This document shows positions 11,101 through 23,684 of a stretch of DNA of 64,000 nt, in pieces. The translations under genes were made by a program, and so were the position numbers. Position 1 is the stretch's first letter; each line of letters begins with the position of its first letter. Below the pieces are notes generated by a model. That model saw only the letters and a list, made by a program, of their open reading frames with translations, did not search any database and was not told the origin of the DNA. The DNA is from Podarcis raffonei (lineage: Eukaryota > Chordata > Lepidosauria > Squamata > Lacertidae): assembly GCF_027172205.1 (NCBI RefSeq), contig NC_070619.1, positions 8,825,459 through 8,889,458 on the forward strand, given 5' to 3'.

Positions 11101-12639
11101 CCAGGTGGGAGTAGCGCACTTCTGTCAGGTTCTGTCCTGCCGAGGCAACTTTTCTTACTCATATCACTTTCTTACTCATATCAAAGAGGTCCTTTGTGGG
11201 GCTTTCGTCAGCCGCTCGGTGCAAGCCAGCATCCGCCTCCCAGTTGTCCAGGTTCTGCGTGTTCACATACATGTGCTCTTCATAGTCTTGGGAGCCCAGG
11301 GGTTTTCCATCTGCCTGGACGTACCCATCGCAGCTCTGGCCTGGAAGACACAACCACACCGTGTTGTCTAGCTTTCGCAGCTCACCATAAAGACTCCCCG
11401 GTCCTGAATGTGGTCACTGTGCCCCTGAAGGACCAGGTGCGCAGCCTGGGAGTCATTTTAGACTCACAGCTGTCCATGGAGGCGCAGGTCAATTCTGTGT
11501 CCAGGGCGGCTGTCTACCAGCTCCATCTGGTACGCAGGATGAGACCCTCCCTGCCCACAGAGTGTCTTGCCAGAGTGGTGCACGCTCTGGTTATCTCCCT
11601 CTTGGACTACAGTGGTACCTCGGGTTAAGTACTTAATTCGTTCCAGAGGTCCGTTCTTAACCTTAAACTGTTCTTAACCTGAAGCACCACTTTAGCTAAT
11701 GGGGCCTCCCGCTGCCGCCGTGCCACCACGACTGTTCTCATCCTGAAGCAAAGTTCTTAACCCGAGGTACTAAATCTGGGTTAGTGGAGTCTGTAACCTG
11801 AAGCGTATGTAACCCGAGGTACCACTGTACTGCCATGCGCTCTACGTGGGGCTACTTTTGAAGGTGACCCAGAAACTACAACTAATCCAGAATGCGGCAG
11901 CTAGACTGGTGACTGGGAGCAGCCGCCGAGCCCATATAACACTAGTCCTGAAAGACCTATATTGGCTCCCAGGACATTTCCGAGCACAATTCAAAGTGTT
12001 GGTGCTTACCTTGAAAGCCCTAAACGGCCTCAAAGGCCCAGTATACCTGAAGGAGCATCTCCACCCCCATCATCCAGCCCGGACACTGAGGTCCAGCTCT
12101 GAGCAGCACTTAGAGAACTAAATCAGAAAGAGGAATAAGTGGTGATGAGTTACCGTGAGCATCGGAGTCCCAGTTCAAGTTGGAGTGAGTGCTGTGGTCT
12201 CTCCTGGCCGGAGACGCAACCTACAGACCAGAAGATTGAGGAGACAACAGATGTCACGCTTGGCTGGAAGGCCAAAAAGGTGGGTTCCGTAGGCAATCGG
12301 TTCCGTATATCTGAAGGAGCGTCTCCACCCCCATTGTTCTGCCCGGACACTGAGGTTCAGCTCTGAGGGCCTTCTGGCGGTTCCCTCACTGCAAGAAGCC
12401 AAGTTACAGGGAACCAGGCAGAGGGCCTTCTCGGTGGTGGCGCCCTCCCTGTGGAACACCCTCCCACCAGATGTCAAAGAGAACAACATCTACCAGCCTT
12501 TGAGAAGACATCTGAAGGCAGCCCTGTTTAGGGAAGCTTTTAATGTTTGATGTATTACAGTGTTTTAATATTTTTCTGGAAGCCGCCCATAGTGGCTGGG
12601 GAAGCCCAGCCAGATGGGCGGGGTAGAAATAATAAATTA

Positions 12640-12683
<44 letters not shown>

Positions 12684-14677
12684 GATTAGAAAGCTCCTCA
12701 TCTTGTGGGGCCATTGCTCAAAGGTGGCACCCGCACACCTGTCCCCAGAAAGTCCATTTTCGGAAGGAGGCGATTGCATTTTCACGAATAATACTTGCGA
12801 AGGGCAATTGGTGGTCACCTGGCTGAAATGACTGGCGCAGGAGAGCTGGGAATGGGCGTGGCTGAGGGAGGGGCCACGCTGAAGGCGGGAGTCCACCAAC
12901 CCACCAATCGGAGGCTCCTTTCCTGGGATGCTATTGTAATAGTCGTGTTCCGAAGTTTCTTCATCCTCTCCCCATGCAGAGTCTTCTGTTCCCATTGCCC
13001 TGTCCGGGAAGATAAATTGGGAGGGGAGGAAGGGGTCATGTGACACAACAAGCGACCAATGGGCTTCCACCTGAACTACAAAGCTGAGTATCTTTTATTT
13101 ATCTTATTCCAGCAACGGTGGAACTGCCCTCAAAGTACAGATGGGTGCCCATTTTTGTTTAAGTCAGCAATGTCTAGGCAACACAATGACCAAAAGGGTA
13201 AAGGTAAAGGGACCTGACTCTGGGGTTGTGGCGCTCATCTCGCTTTATTGGCCAAGGGAGCCGGCGTACAGCTTCCGGGTCATGTGGCCAGCATGACTAA
13301 GCCATTTCTGGCGAACCAGAGCAGCGCACGGAAACGCCGTTTACCTTCCCGCCGGAGCGGTACCTATTTATCTACTTGCACTTTGACGTGCTTTCGAACT
13401 GCTAGGTTGGCAGGAGCAGGGACCAAGCAACGGGAGCTCACCCCGTCATCGCGGGGATTCGAACCGCCAACCTTCTGATCGGCAAGTCCTAGACTCTGTG
13501 GTTTAACCCACAGCGCCACCCGCGTCCCCCCGCCCCCTTACCGTAATGCATATTTCATGCTATTTTAATTCATATATTCCTTTTCATGCGCAACTGGTGT
13601 CAATATGCACTTTTTTATCGTTGCTGGAGAATTGCCCTGGAGAGGTTTGGAGTCTGAAATACATACCTATCCTGCAGGCCCATAGCCTTGGGGGGGCTGT
13701 GGAGATATTGCTTAAACCGGAGCTCGAAAGCTTGCCCCACGGTATTGATGACACTCTGCGCCAGCCCGTCACAACACTCCAAGATGTGGCAGGCTGCCAA
13801 TCAGAAAGAGAGAGAGAGATGAGTTACTCAACACTCACACAGCTTGATGACAAGCTCAACATGAGGCAGTAGAATGACACAGCTGCTCAAAGGTTGAATG
13901 TAAAACTTAGACTGCATTAGAAGCAGAAGGTTACAATATACCGTATTTTTCGCTCTATAAGATGCACCAGACCACAAGACGCACCTAGTTTTTGGAGGAG
14001 GAAAACAAGAAAAAAAATATTCTGAATCTCAGAAGCCAGAACAGTGAGAGGATCACTGCGCAGTGAAAGCAGCAATCCTTCTTGCTGTTCTGGCTTCTGG
14101 GAAAACTGCGCAGCCTGCATTTGCTCTATAAGACGCACACACATTTCCCCTTACTTTTTAGGAGGGAAAAAGTGAGTCTTATAGAGGAAAAAATACGGTA
14201 ACCACTCTGGCCAGGGCTATCCCAACCCTGAACTGCTTTTTTCAAAAAAAAATATAAATATTTAATTTTATTTAACATAATTCTTACAAAATACACGCAA
14301 AATGCATACAAATGCATACCTACATATTTTTTCAGATAAACACACACATATATTAAAAAAAGAACAAAGAGAAAAGGAAGAAAAGAAAAAAGAAGAAGAA
14401 AAATTGCAAAAAGAAGAAAAATTGGAAGAATTTCCTCCAAATTCACTCCACAAATATCTCAACAATAAAACTTCATTGTTTGGCTTCCACCACTTACACT
14501 GCACTTCCTATATGCATTTTAAGCAAACTTGTATCTGTTATTCTGTATTTTTCTCATACAAATATTCTAATCCATAAGTTTTCTAAATCTTTCATAAATC
14601 TATTCTAAACACAACCAGTACCTTACACTTAATCCTCGTCTACATAAGTAATCATTTAAACATTTCCATTGTTTCTG

Positions 14678-14725
<48 letters not shown>

Positions 14726-17700
14726 CAACCCTGAACTACTTGAGACCTCAGAGGAAGAGAAGGATTCGAACTCAGGCCCTGGCACTGAGTTTTTCTGGGC
14801 AGCCATCAGAGACCCACTCCTTCAGCCATCAGCACCAGATTCTGCACCTATCTCCCCTAGCAATTCTGAGGAATGGGCTACTGATTCCTCCAAGGAATCA
14901 GAGAGTCCACAGCCTCACCACCTGGAAAGAAGCAGCCCTAGCTCCAAAGGACAGCAGCCCTTAAACTAGTTGGCTTCAGCAGCCATGAGGCAGAGCTTCC
15001 ATCTGGGTCCTCCACACCCAAACTATAAAGATCTGGCAATTGCAGGAAGCTGGTGCTGAAGCAACTTCTTCCCTTTCTCAAATAGCCGCGGGGTTGCTGT
15101 CCATGGTCCTGAAGCAATTGCTCCTCAACCCTGGCCCATCACCCCAAGTTCTGTCCAGGCTCCTGACCTCACTCAAGCATAAAACTGGCTTGAGCAGCCC
15201 TGAGTCTGCTTCCACCATCTCACTTGGGCTGCCATTCCCTTGTGGCGATGGAGACAGCTCTGGAACCAAACAATTGTCAGGAGTGCTTTGATGGTGTTTC
15301 CTGCTTGGCAGGGGGTTGGACTCGATGGCCCTTGTGGTCTCTTCCAACTCTATGATTCTATGAATTAGATATACAGTCATATCTTGGGTTACAGACGCTT
15401 CATGTTGTGTTTTTTTGGGTTGCGGACGGCCAAAACCCAGAAGTACCAGAATGGGTTACTTCCGGGTTTCGGCCGTCGTGCATGCGCAGAAGCGCTAAAT
15501 CGTGCTTTGCGCATGCTCAGACGCACCAAATCGCAACCCGCACGTGCGCAGACATGCCGCTGCACGTTGCGGACGCTGTGGGTTGCGAATGTGCATCCTG
15601 CACGGATCACATTTGCAACCCGAGCGTCCACTGTAACTGCTACATAGCAAAGCCTACTTTCTCTTCTCACTAAATTGCACTTTGCGCATGCTCAGATGTT
15701 GCGAATCACAACCCACACGTGCGCAGACACGCCACTGTGGGTTGCGGATGCTGCGGGTTGCGGACGTGCATCCCACACGGATCACGTTCGCAGCCTGAGC
15801 GCCTACTGTAACTGCTAAATAGCAAAGCCTACTTTCTCGTCTCACTTAGACACCTGTGTAGGTGGATCGTCTTTGATAGCAAAGAGGCTTTTGAGAAGAT
15901 TTTTCGGGATTTTTGGAAAGGTACCTGTTATGTACTGAAGTTCTCACCCTGGGCCAGCAGGGGGATACTGTAGATAGTTATGCAAATAAGGGATCGAAAG
16001 TGACGTTCAGTGATTGGATAGTTTTAGAAAGTTGTTACAGTAACGTTGTACTGGAGCTCTATATAAGCAGGCTGACTGAACCCTTCAGTTCAGTTGTGTT
16101 CTGGCCTATGAATAAACAAGAGCTGTTTGAAGAATCGCTGTGTCGTCTGATATGTTCACCCACAACTTAACAGTACCCTTGCTTGTGTTGGGGGACTGAA
16201 GGAGATACGAGACAGGTTGACTACACAGGGTGCAAATTTTGATCCTTGCAAATTGCTGTAAGAAATACTTAGCGTTCGTATTGCATGATCAAGTTTTCAG
16301 AGCACCTGGAGGGTGTCAGTCCTTTCCTTAAGTCCCTCATTGTGGGGTTTCTCTCACCTCGTTGATTGATGGGGTCCTTTGCAACGTAAGCCACGTAGTC
16401 AGTTGTGTCCTGTCCAAAAGTCCAACGAAGAAAGGAGAGTTAAGGGGTGAAAGATAGAGTGGAGTAGGAGAGCTGGGAAGGAAATCACATCTGGCAGCCA
16501 TTGTCTCCCTTTGGTTTCAGATAGTACATGGGTAGAAGCCCAGGACATGAATTTTCATTTACAGGAAGTTAACTCTGGAATTTATACACAATTCTGACCA
16601 AAATAACCCTCCTGAGAGCAAGATGCATGTCCCGGGTTTTTGAGACTCATCTACTATCTGAACGACAAAGGTCCGTATAGTAAAAGCTATTGTTTTCCCA
16701 GTAGTGATGTATGGAAGTGAGAGCTGGACCATCAAGAAGGCTGATCGCCAAAGAATGGATGCTTTTGAATTCTGGTGCTGGAGGAGACTCTTGAGAGTCC
16801 CATGGACTGCAAGAAGATCAAACCTTTCCATTCTGAAGGAAATCAGCCCTAAGTGCTCACTGGAAGGACAGATCCTGAAGCTGAGGCTCCAATACTTTGG
16901 CCACCTCATGAGAAGAGAAGACTCCCTGGAGAAGACCCTGATATTGGGAAAGATGGAGGGCCCAAGGAGAAGGGACGACAGAGGACGAGATGGTGGGACA
17001 GTGTTCTCGAAGCTACCAGCATGAATTTGACCAAACTGCGGGAGGCAGTGGAAGACAGGAGTGCCTGGCGTGCTCTGGTCCAGGGGGTCACGAAGAGTCG
17101 GACACGACTAAATGACTAAACAACAACAAAAACTATCTGAAACCAAAGGGATACGTCGGTTGCCAGATGTGAAATATATTTGTTTTATTTCCAGCTCTTC
17201 TACCCTGATTCTCATTAGCAGAAACGACAGATGAAGAGGGAGAAAGGGGGAGGAAGAAACACATTTATGTATTCATGTAGGATTTCTGTTTTAAATCTGA
17301 GCACAACATGCGCCTGCCCATGTGCTAAGGTCCTCGGATGAACATTTCCTCTCGGTCTCATCAACATCAGAGGCACGGTTGGTGGTGGCACGAGAGACAG
17401 GGCCTTTTCTGTGGCAGCCCCCATATTGCAGAATCCCTCTCCCAAGAGGCCAGATTGGTTTCCTCCTTGTTATACTTTCACTGGTAGGCAAAGACATCCT
17501 TATTCAGACAGGCCTTTGGAAACTAAGGTGATGCTGCTTTTAATTTTAATTCCCTGTTTTAAATGTGTTCTTCTGTATCCAAATTACTTCCAACTAGCTT
17601 GTTTTCATTATTCTGTGTGTTTGTAAATGCTGGGAGCTGCCTTGAATCCCAGTTTGGGAGAAAGGCAGGATATAAATACATTCAAACAACAACACTTTGT

Positions 17701-20700
17701 TTGGCGCAGTTACAATGATTATGGAACGCAAGTTCCTGGGGGATGAAAAACACACGCAGTCCTGTAGACTTTGGCCACAAGAATGAAGCAGCAATGGATG
17801 ATGGGTAAGGTAAAGGTAAAGGGACCCCTGACCATTAGGTCCAGTTATGGCCGACTCTGGGGTTGCGGCGCTCATCTCGCTTTATTGGCTGAGGGAGCCG
17901 GCGTACAGCTTCCGGTCATGTGGCCAGCAGGACTAAGCCCCTTCTGGCGAACTAGAGCAGCACACGGAAATGCCATTTACCTTCCCTCCAGAGTGGTACC
18001 TATTTATCTACTTGCACTTTGATGTGCTTTCGAACTGCTAGGTTGGCAGGAACAGGGACTGAACAACGAGTCCTAGGCTCTGTGGTTTAACCTACAGCGC
18101 CACCTGTGTCCCATTGATGATGGGAGATACCTGCAAAATGTCAAGTTGTAAAACATACCACCAGCTAAAAAGAAGAGTTTGGATTTGATACCCCGCTTTA
18201 TCACTACCCAAAAGAGTCTCAAAGCGGCTAACATTCTCCTTTCCCTTCCTCACCCACAATAAACACTCTGTGAGGTGAGTGGGGCTGAGAGACTTCAAAT
18301 AAGTGTGACTAGCCCAAGGTCACCCAGCAGCTGCAGGTGGAGGAGCAGGGACACGAACCCGGTTCCCCAGATTATGAATCTACCGCTCTTAACCACTAGC
18401 TCCTGCACTTATTTACATTTATGGTTTTATTTATTTCCTACAAGGAGCCCAATGAGGCATGTGTGGTTTTCTCCCTTCCCATTGCAAAGTCGTCTTAGCC
18501 TGAGATGAGGGTCACCAAACATCACCAAGTGCATGTACCTGGCTGAGTGAGGATGCAAACCCTGCCATACCAGATTGTTATCTTGCACTCTAACCAATAC
18601 ACCACACCAAGGTAAAGGTAAAGGACCCCTGTACGGTTAAGTCCAGTCCAAGGCGACTAGGGCATCTCGCTTTCAGGCCGAGGGATCCAGTGTTTGTCCA
18701 CAGACAGCTTTCCGGGTCATGTGGCCAGCAGGACTAAACCGCTTCTGGCGCAACAGGACACCGTGATGGAAACCAGAGCATACGGAAATGCTGTTTACCT
18801 TCCCGCCGGAGCGGTACCTATTTATCTACTTGCACTTTGACGTGCTTTCGAACTGCTAGGTTGGCAGGAGCAGGGACTGAGCAACGGGAGCTCACCCCGT
18901 CGTCGCAGGGATTCAAACCGCCGACCTTCTGATCGGCAAGCCCAAGGGGCTCAGTGGTTTAGACCGCAGCGCCACTCGCGTCCCTCACACTAGTTCCATG
19001 AGACACATAATAAAGAAATCTAAGTGGGTTTTGTTTTGGGATGCATCACTTCTCTTGCCAGAATCCCTTCTTTTACATAAATAATAATATGCTGAAGGAG
19101 TTGGCAGGTGCAACAGAATACCTCAGCCCTTTAACGATCCAGCAGGTTGCACTCAGACAGATGGGGCATCCTATCAGTGACTAAATCGCCTTCTTTAAAG
19201 CACTCAGCTGCTCAAGGGCATTGCTGAGGCAACCTGGACTCAGCTGCTGGGGTGCTGTCCGTGGTCCTGAACTCCCACCTTGACCTCCCTCCAAGATTTT
19301 CTCCTTCCCTGAAAGGTAAAGGGACTCCTGACCATTAGGTCCAGTCGTGGCCGACTCTGGAGTTGCGGCGCTCATCTCTCTTTACTGGCCGAGGGAGCCG
19401 GCGTACAGCTTCCGGGTCATGTGGCCAGCAGGACTAAGCCGCTTCTGGCGAACCAGATCAGCGCACGGAAAGGCCGTTTACCCTCAGGTCCCTTCCAGCT
19501 CTAAAGATTCTGTGATTTTACGAAAGTCTCTGCCCACAGAAACAGGAGCGGGGGGTTTCATAAAATCATATAATTGTAGAATTGGAAGAGACCCCAAGGA
19601 TCATCTTGTCTGGGTCACACGTCCAAAAAGTGTGTTGCCAACATGGAAAGTTTGGATAGATAAAGGTAAAGGTACCCCTGACCGTTAGGTCCAGTTGCGG
19701 ACGAATCTAGGGTTGCAACGCTCTTCTCGCTTTATTGGCTGAGGGAGCCGGCGTACAGCTTCCGGGTCATGTGACCAGCAGGACTAAGCCCCTTCTGGCG
19801 AACTAGAGCAGCGCACGGAAACGCCATTTACCTTCCCTCCAGAGTGGTACCTATTTATCTACTTGCACTTTGACGTGCTTTCGAACTGCTAGGTTGGCAG
19901 GAACAGGGAGTGAACAACGAGAGCTCACCCCGTCGTGGGGATTCGAACTGCTGACCTTCTGATCGGCAAGCCCCGGGCTCTGTGGTTTAACCCACAGCGC
20001 CACCCGCGTCCCCTTGCCTGAGCCCTGCTCAAAGCAGCCTTACCGCTGCTCCCCTTGTTTGTGCCACCGACCCTCCCCAATGGTGTCCCCCTACGGATCA
20101 TGGCCACAAATAAGGGTGCAGCTCTAGGGCTGGTGTGCTTTTTCACCCTTTCAAGGGAGGTGTCCAGGGTACAAGGGGGGTGGTTTGGGGGTCCAGGGGC
20201 TCTGAGACTTCCTGCAAACCCACCTCCCACCAGCTTCTAGCCCTTCCACCTTCAGAGCTGATGGCAGAGCAAAAGTTGTGGCAACCTTCCACCACCTCAT
20301 CAGATGGCACCCTCCCAGGAAGAATTGACTTGCTTCCAAAGTTACCAATCAAATAATAATAATAGTAATAAAAATAATATTTTTTTATTTATACCCCGCC
20401 CTCCCCAGCCAAGGCCGGGCTCAGAGCGGCTTGCAAGCAATAATAAAACCAAGTTGAATGAATACAACTTAAAAACAAGATTAAAATCCAACATTAAAAT
20501 ATTGAAACATTAAAATATTAAAATGCAGCCTCATCACAGGAGAAGAAAGGAAAAAAGAAAGAGGGAGAGGGAATCAAATTGGCTCCAAGCCAAAGGCCAG
20601 GCGGAACAACTCTGTCTTACAGGCCCTGCGGAAAGAAATCGGATCCTGCAGGGCCCTGGTCTCATGAGGCAGAGCGTTCCACCAAGTCGGGGCCAGTGCT

Positions 20701-22469
20701 GAAAAGGCCCTGGCTCTGGTTAAGGCTAATCTAACTTCCTTGGGGCCCGGGACCACTAGGGTGTTGCTATTTATGGACCTTAAGGTCCTCCATGGGGCAT
20801 ACCGGGAGAGGCGGTCCCATAGGTACGAGGGATTTTGCACTAGCATTTCATCCTGGGGAGGGATGTGGGGTGGACCTTAACAGCGGTGATAGCAGCGTGT
20901 CCTTATCAGCCCTCGGAAGAATTTGAACAATTCCCTTCCAATAAGTTTGGGCTTTTTATATAGCCATATATGAAAATCAGATGCAGCACAGCTCTGACAT
21001 TAACCTATTCATTTGGCTTAATTTGAAAGGAGTTAAATACCAATTATGTAAACCTGCAGAACAATTTTCTGTCAAAGGGGTACAAATGGAGAAGTTTAAG
21101 CTCATTTGCAAAAATAGCTTCCCATATACTGGCAGTAATCACCATCCTACAATAACAATTCCAATTCGCTTTCAGACCTTGGATTTTTAACCACCACCAC
21201 ACCATTTCTATCATTAAACCCCAATATATATTTAGTTAATAATCTTTTAGTGCTATGAAATTATTTTTTTAAACCAAGTGAGTTGTCTATTCACTTCCCT
21301 TCCGCTATAATTTAACAAACAACTTAAGTGAAAACATTCGAACCATTGAATTCAATTATCGTGGAATCTTTTACCAATTTCTGTATACTGGGGAAAAAAA
21401 TGAGTGTTTCTTTTAAATGGAAAAAAAATGATATTATACCGAATACAACACTTCCCCAGTGACCCGGAAGCTGTACACCGGCTCCCTCGGCCAATAAAGC
21501 GAGATGAGCGGCGCAACCCCAGAGTCGGCCACGACTGGACCTAATGGTCAGGGGTCCCTTTACCTTTACCTATATGCCTATGGTATTTTTAAACTTAAAA
21601 TCCATTGTTGCATATTGTTTTAAATGTTTGTTTTGCTATTGGGATTGTAGATCCATTTGTGTTTCACAAGCTGGTCTCTGACCGTAATAAATTTCATCAA
21701 CAACAACCCTGTGAGGTAGGTTAGGCTGAGAGGCAGTGACTGGCCAGTGAGCTTCCTGACCAAGACAGGATTTGTCCTGTCCTCCCAGGTCCTAGTCCGT
21801 TGCTCTAACCCATGGGTAGGCAAACTGAGGCCCAGGGGCCAGATCTGGCCCAATCGCCTTCTAAATCCGGCCTGCGGACGATCTGGGAATCAGCATGTTT
21901 TTCCATGAGTAGAATGTGCCCTTTGATTTAAAATGCATCTTTGGGTTATTTGTGGGGCATAGGAATTCGTTCATTTCCCCGCTAAAAAACATATAGTCCG
22001 GCCCCCCACAAGGTCTGAGGGACAGTGGACCGGCCCCCTGCTGAAAAAGTTTGCTGACCCCTGCTCTAACCGCTCCACCACACTGCCTCTCACTAGGCGC
22101 TTCCACCAGCAGCAACAGAACCTCTGGTTTCAGGGCTCCAGCTCCTGCGTCCAACCTCCCTAATCTGCTCCAGACATCTGAGACGGATTTGAGGGGTTCA
22201 CAGTGCGCTGGAGGCGGAAAAGAAGCCCTGTTGAACAAAGGGGTGCCTGCTCATTCTACACCCCGGATCTCGCCCACCAGCTATAAAACGACCAAAGGTC
22301 AACTATCCGAGAACATCGATCATGGTGGAGCACTCGGAGGAGGGAAGGCGAAGGAGCAATTAGCTAAAAGCCTCCTGGAACAGATGAGGTTTGGCCAAAC
22401 GCCCGCGAGAATAAGTGATCGGGCCTCTGGAAGGTCGTTAAGCACGGCAACCAGAGAGGCCTAATGATA

Positions 22470-22518
<49 letters not shown>

Positions 22519-23646
22519 TTTATTTATATCCCGCCCTCCCCAGCCGAAGCCAGGCTCAGGGCGGCTAACAACAATAAAACAGTACAAAAGTACAACACAA
22601 ACAACACTCTAAAATCATTCATTATAAAATTAATTAAATTCAAGCCACTGGCCACCATTGGGCCAGAGCTCCGCAAAGATTGCCGAGGGAGGGAGTCAGG
22701 CTGTGCCCTGGCCAAAGGCCTGGCGGAACAGCTCCGTCTTGCAGGCCCTGCGGAAAGATGTCAAGTCCCGCAGGGCCCTGGTCTCTTGTGACAGAGCGTT
22801 TCACCAGGTCGGAGCCACAGCCGAAAAAGCCCTGGCTCTAGTTGAGGCCAGCCTAACTTCTCTGTGGCCTGGGACCTTCAAGGTGTTTTTATTTGAAGAC
22901 CGTAAGTTTCTCTGTGGGGCATACCAGGAGAGGCGGTCCTGTAGGTACGAGGGTCCTAGGCCGTATAGGGCTTTAAAGGCTGTTTAAATGGGGGCTGTTG
23001 GGCTGGTGGGAGTCATACGCCAAGACATCTAGAGAGCACCAGGTTGGGTTTGTCAAGAAAGGTGCGGCCGCTCAGTGGCCTCGGTCCAGTATACCTGAAG
23101 GAGTGTCTCCACCCCCATCGTTCTGCCTGGACACTGAGGTCCAGTGCCAAGGGCCTTCTGGCGGTTCCCTTGCTGTGAGAAGCCAAATTACAGGGAACCA
23201 GGCAGAGGGCCTTCTCGGTGGTGGCGCCCGCCCTGTGGAATGCCCTCCCATCGGATGTCAAAGAGAAAAACTACCAGACTTTTAGAAGACATCTGAAGGC
23301 AGCCCTGTTTAGGGAAGCTATTAATGTTTAATAGATTATTGTACAGTGGTACCTCGGGTTACACCCGCTTCAGGTTACGTAAGCTTCAGGTTAAAGACTC
23401 TGCTAACCCAGAAATAGTGCTTCAGGTTAAGAACTTTGCTTCAGGATGAGAACAGAAATCGCGTGGCAGCAGCAGGAGGCCCCATTAGCTCAAGTGGTGC
23501 TTCAGGTTAAGAACAGTTTCAGGTTAAGAACGGACCTCCGGAACGAATTAAGTACTTAACCCGAGGTACCATTGTATTTTAATATTCTGTTGAAAGCCAT
23601 CCAGAGTAGCTGGGGAAACCCAGCCAGACTGGTGGGGTATAAATAA

Positions 23647-23684
<38 letters not shown>

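Noticed and set aside
12555-12680. Poly-Ile and poly-Asn stretches in ORFs
   Set aside because: (att)n tails of L2 elements read as protein.
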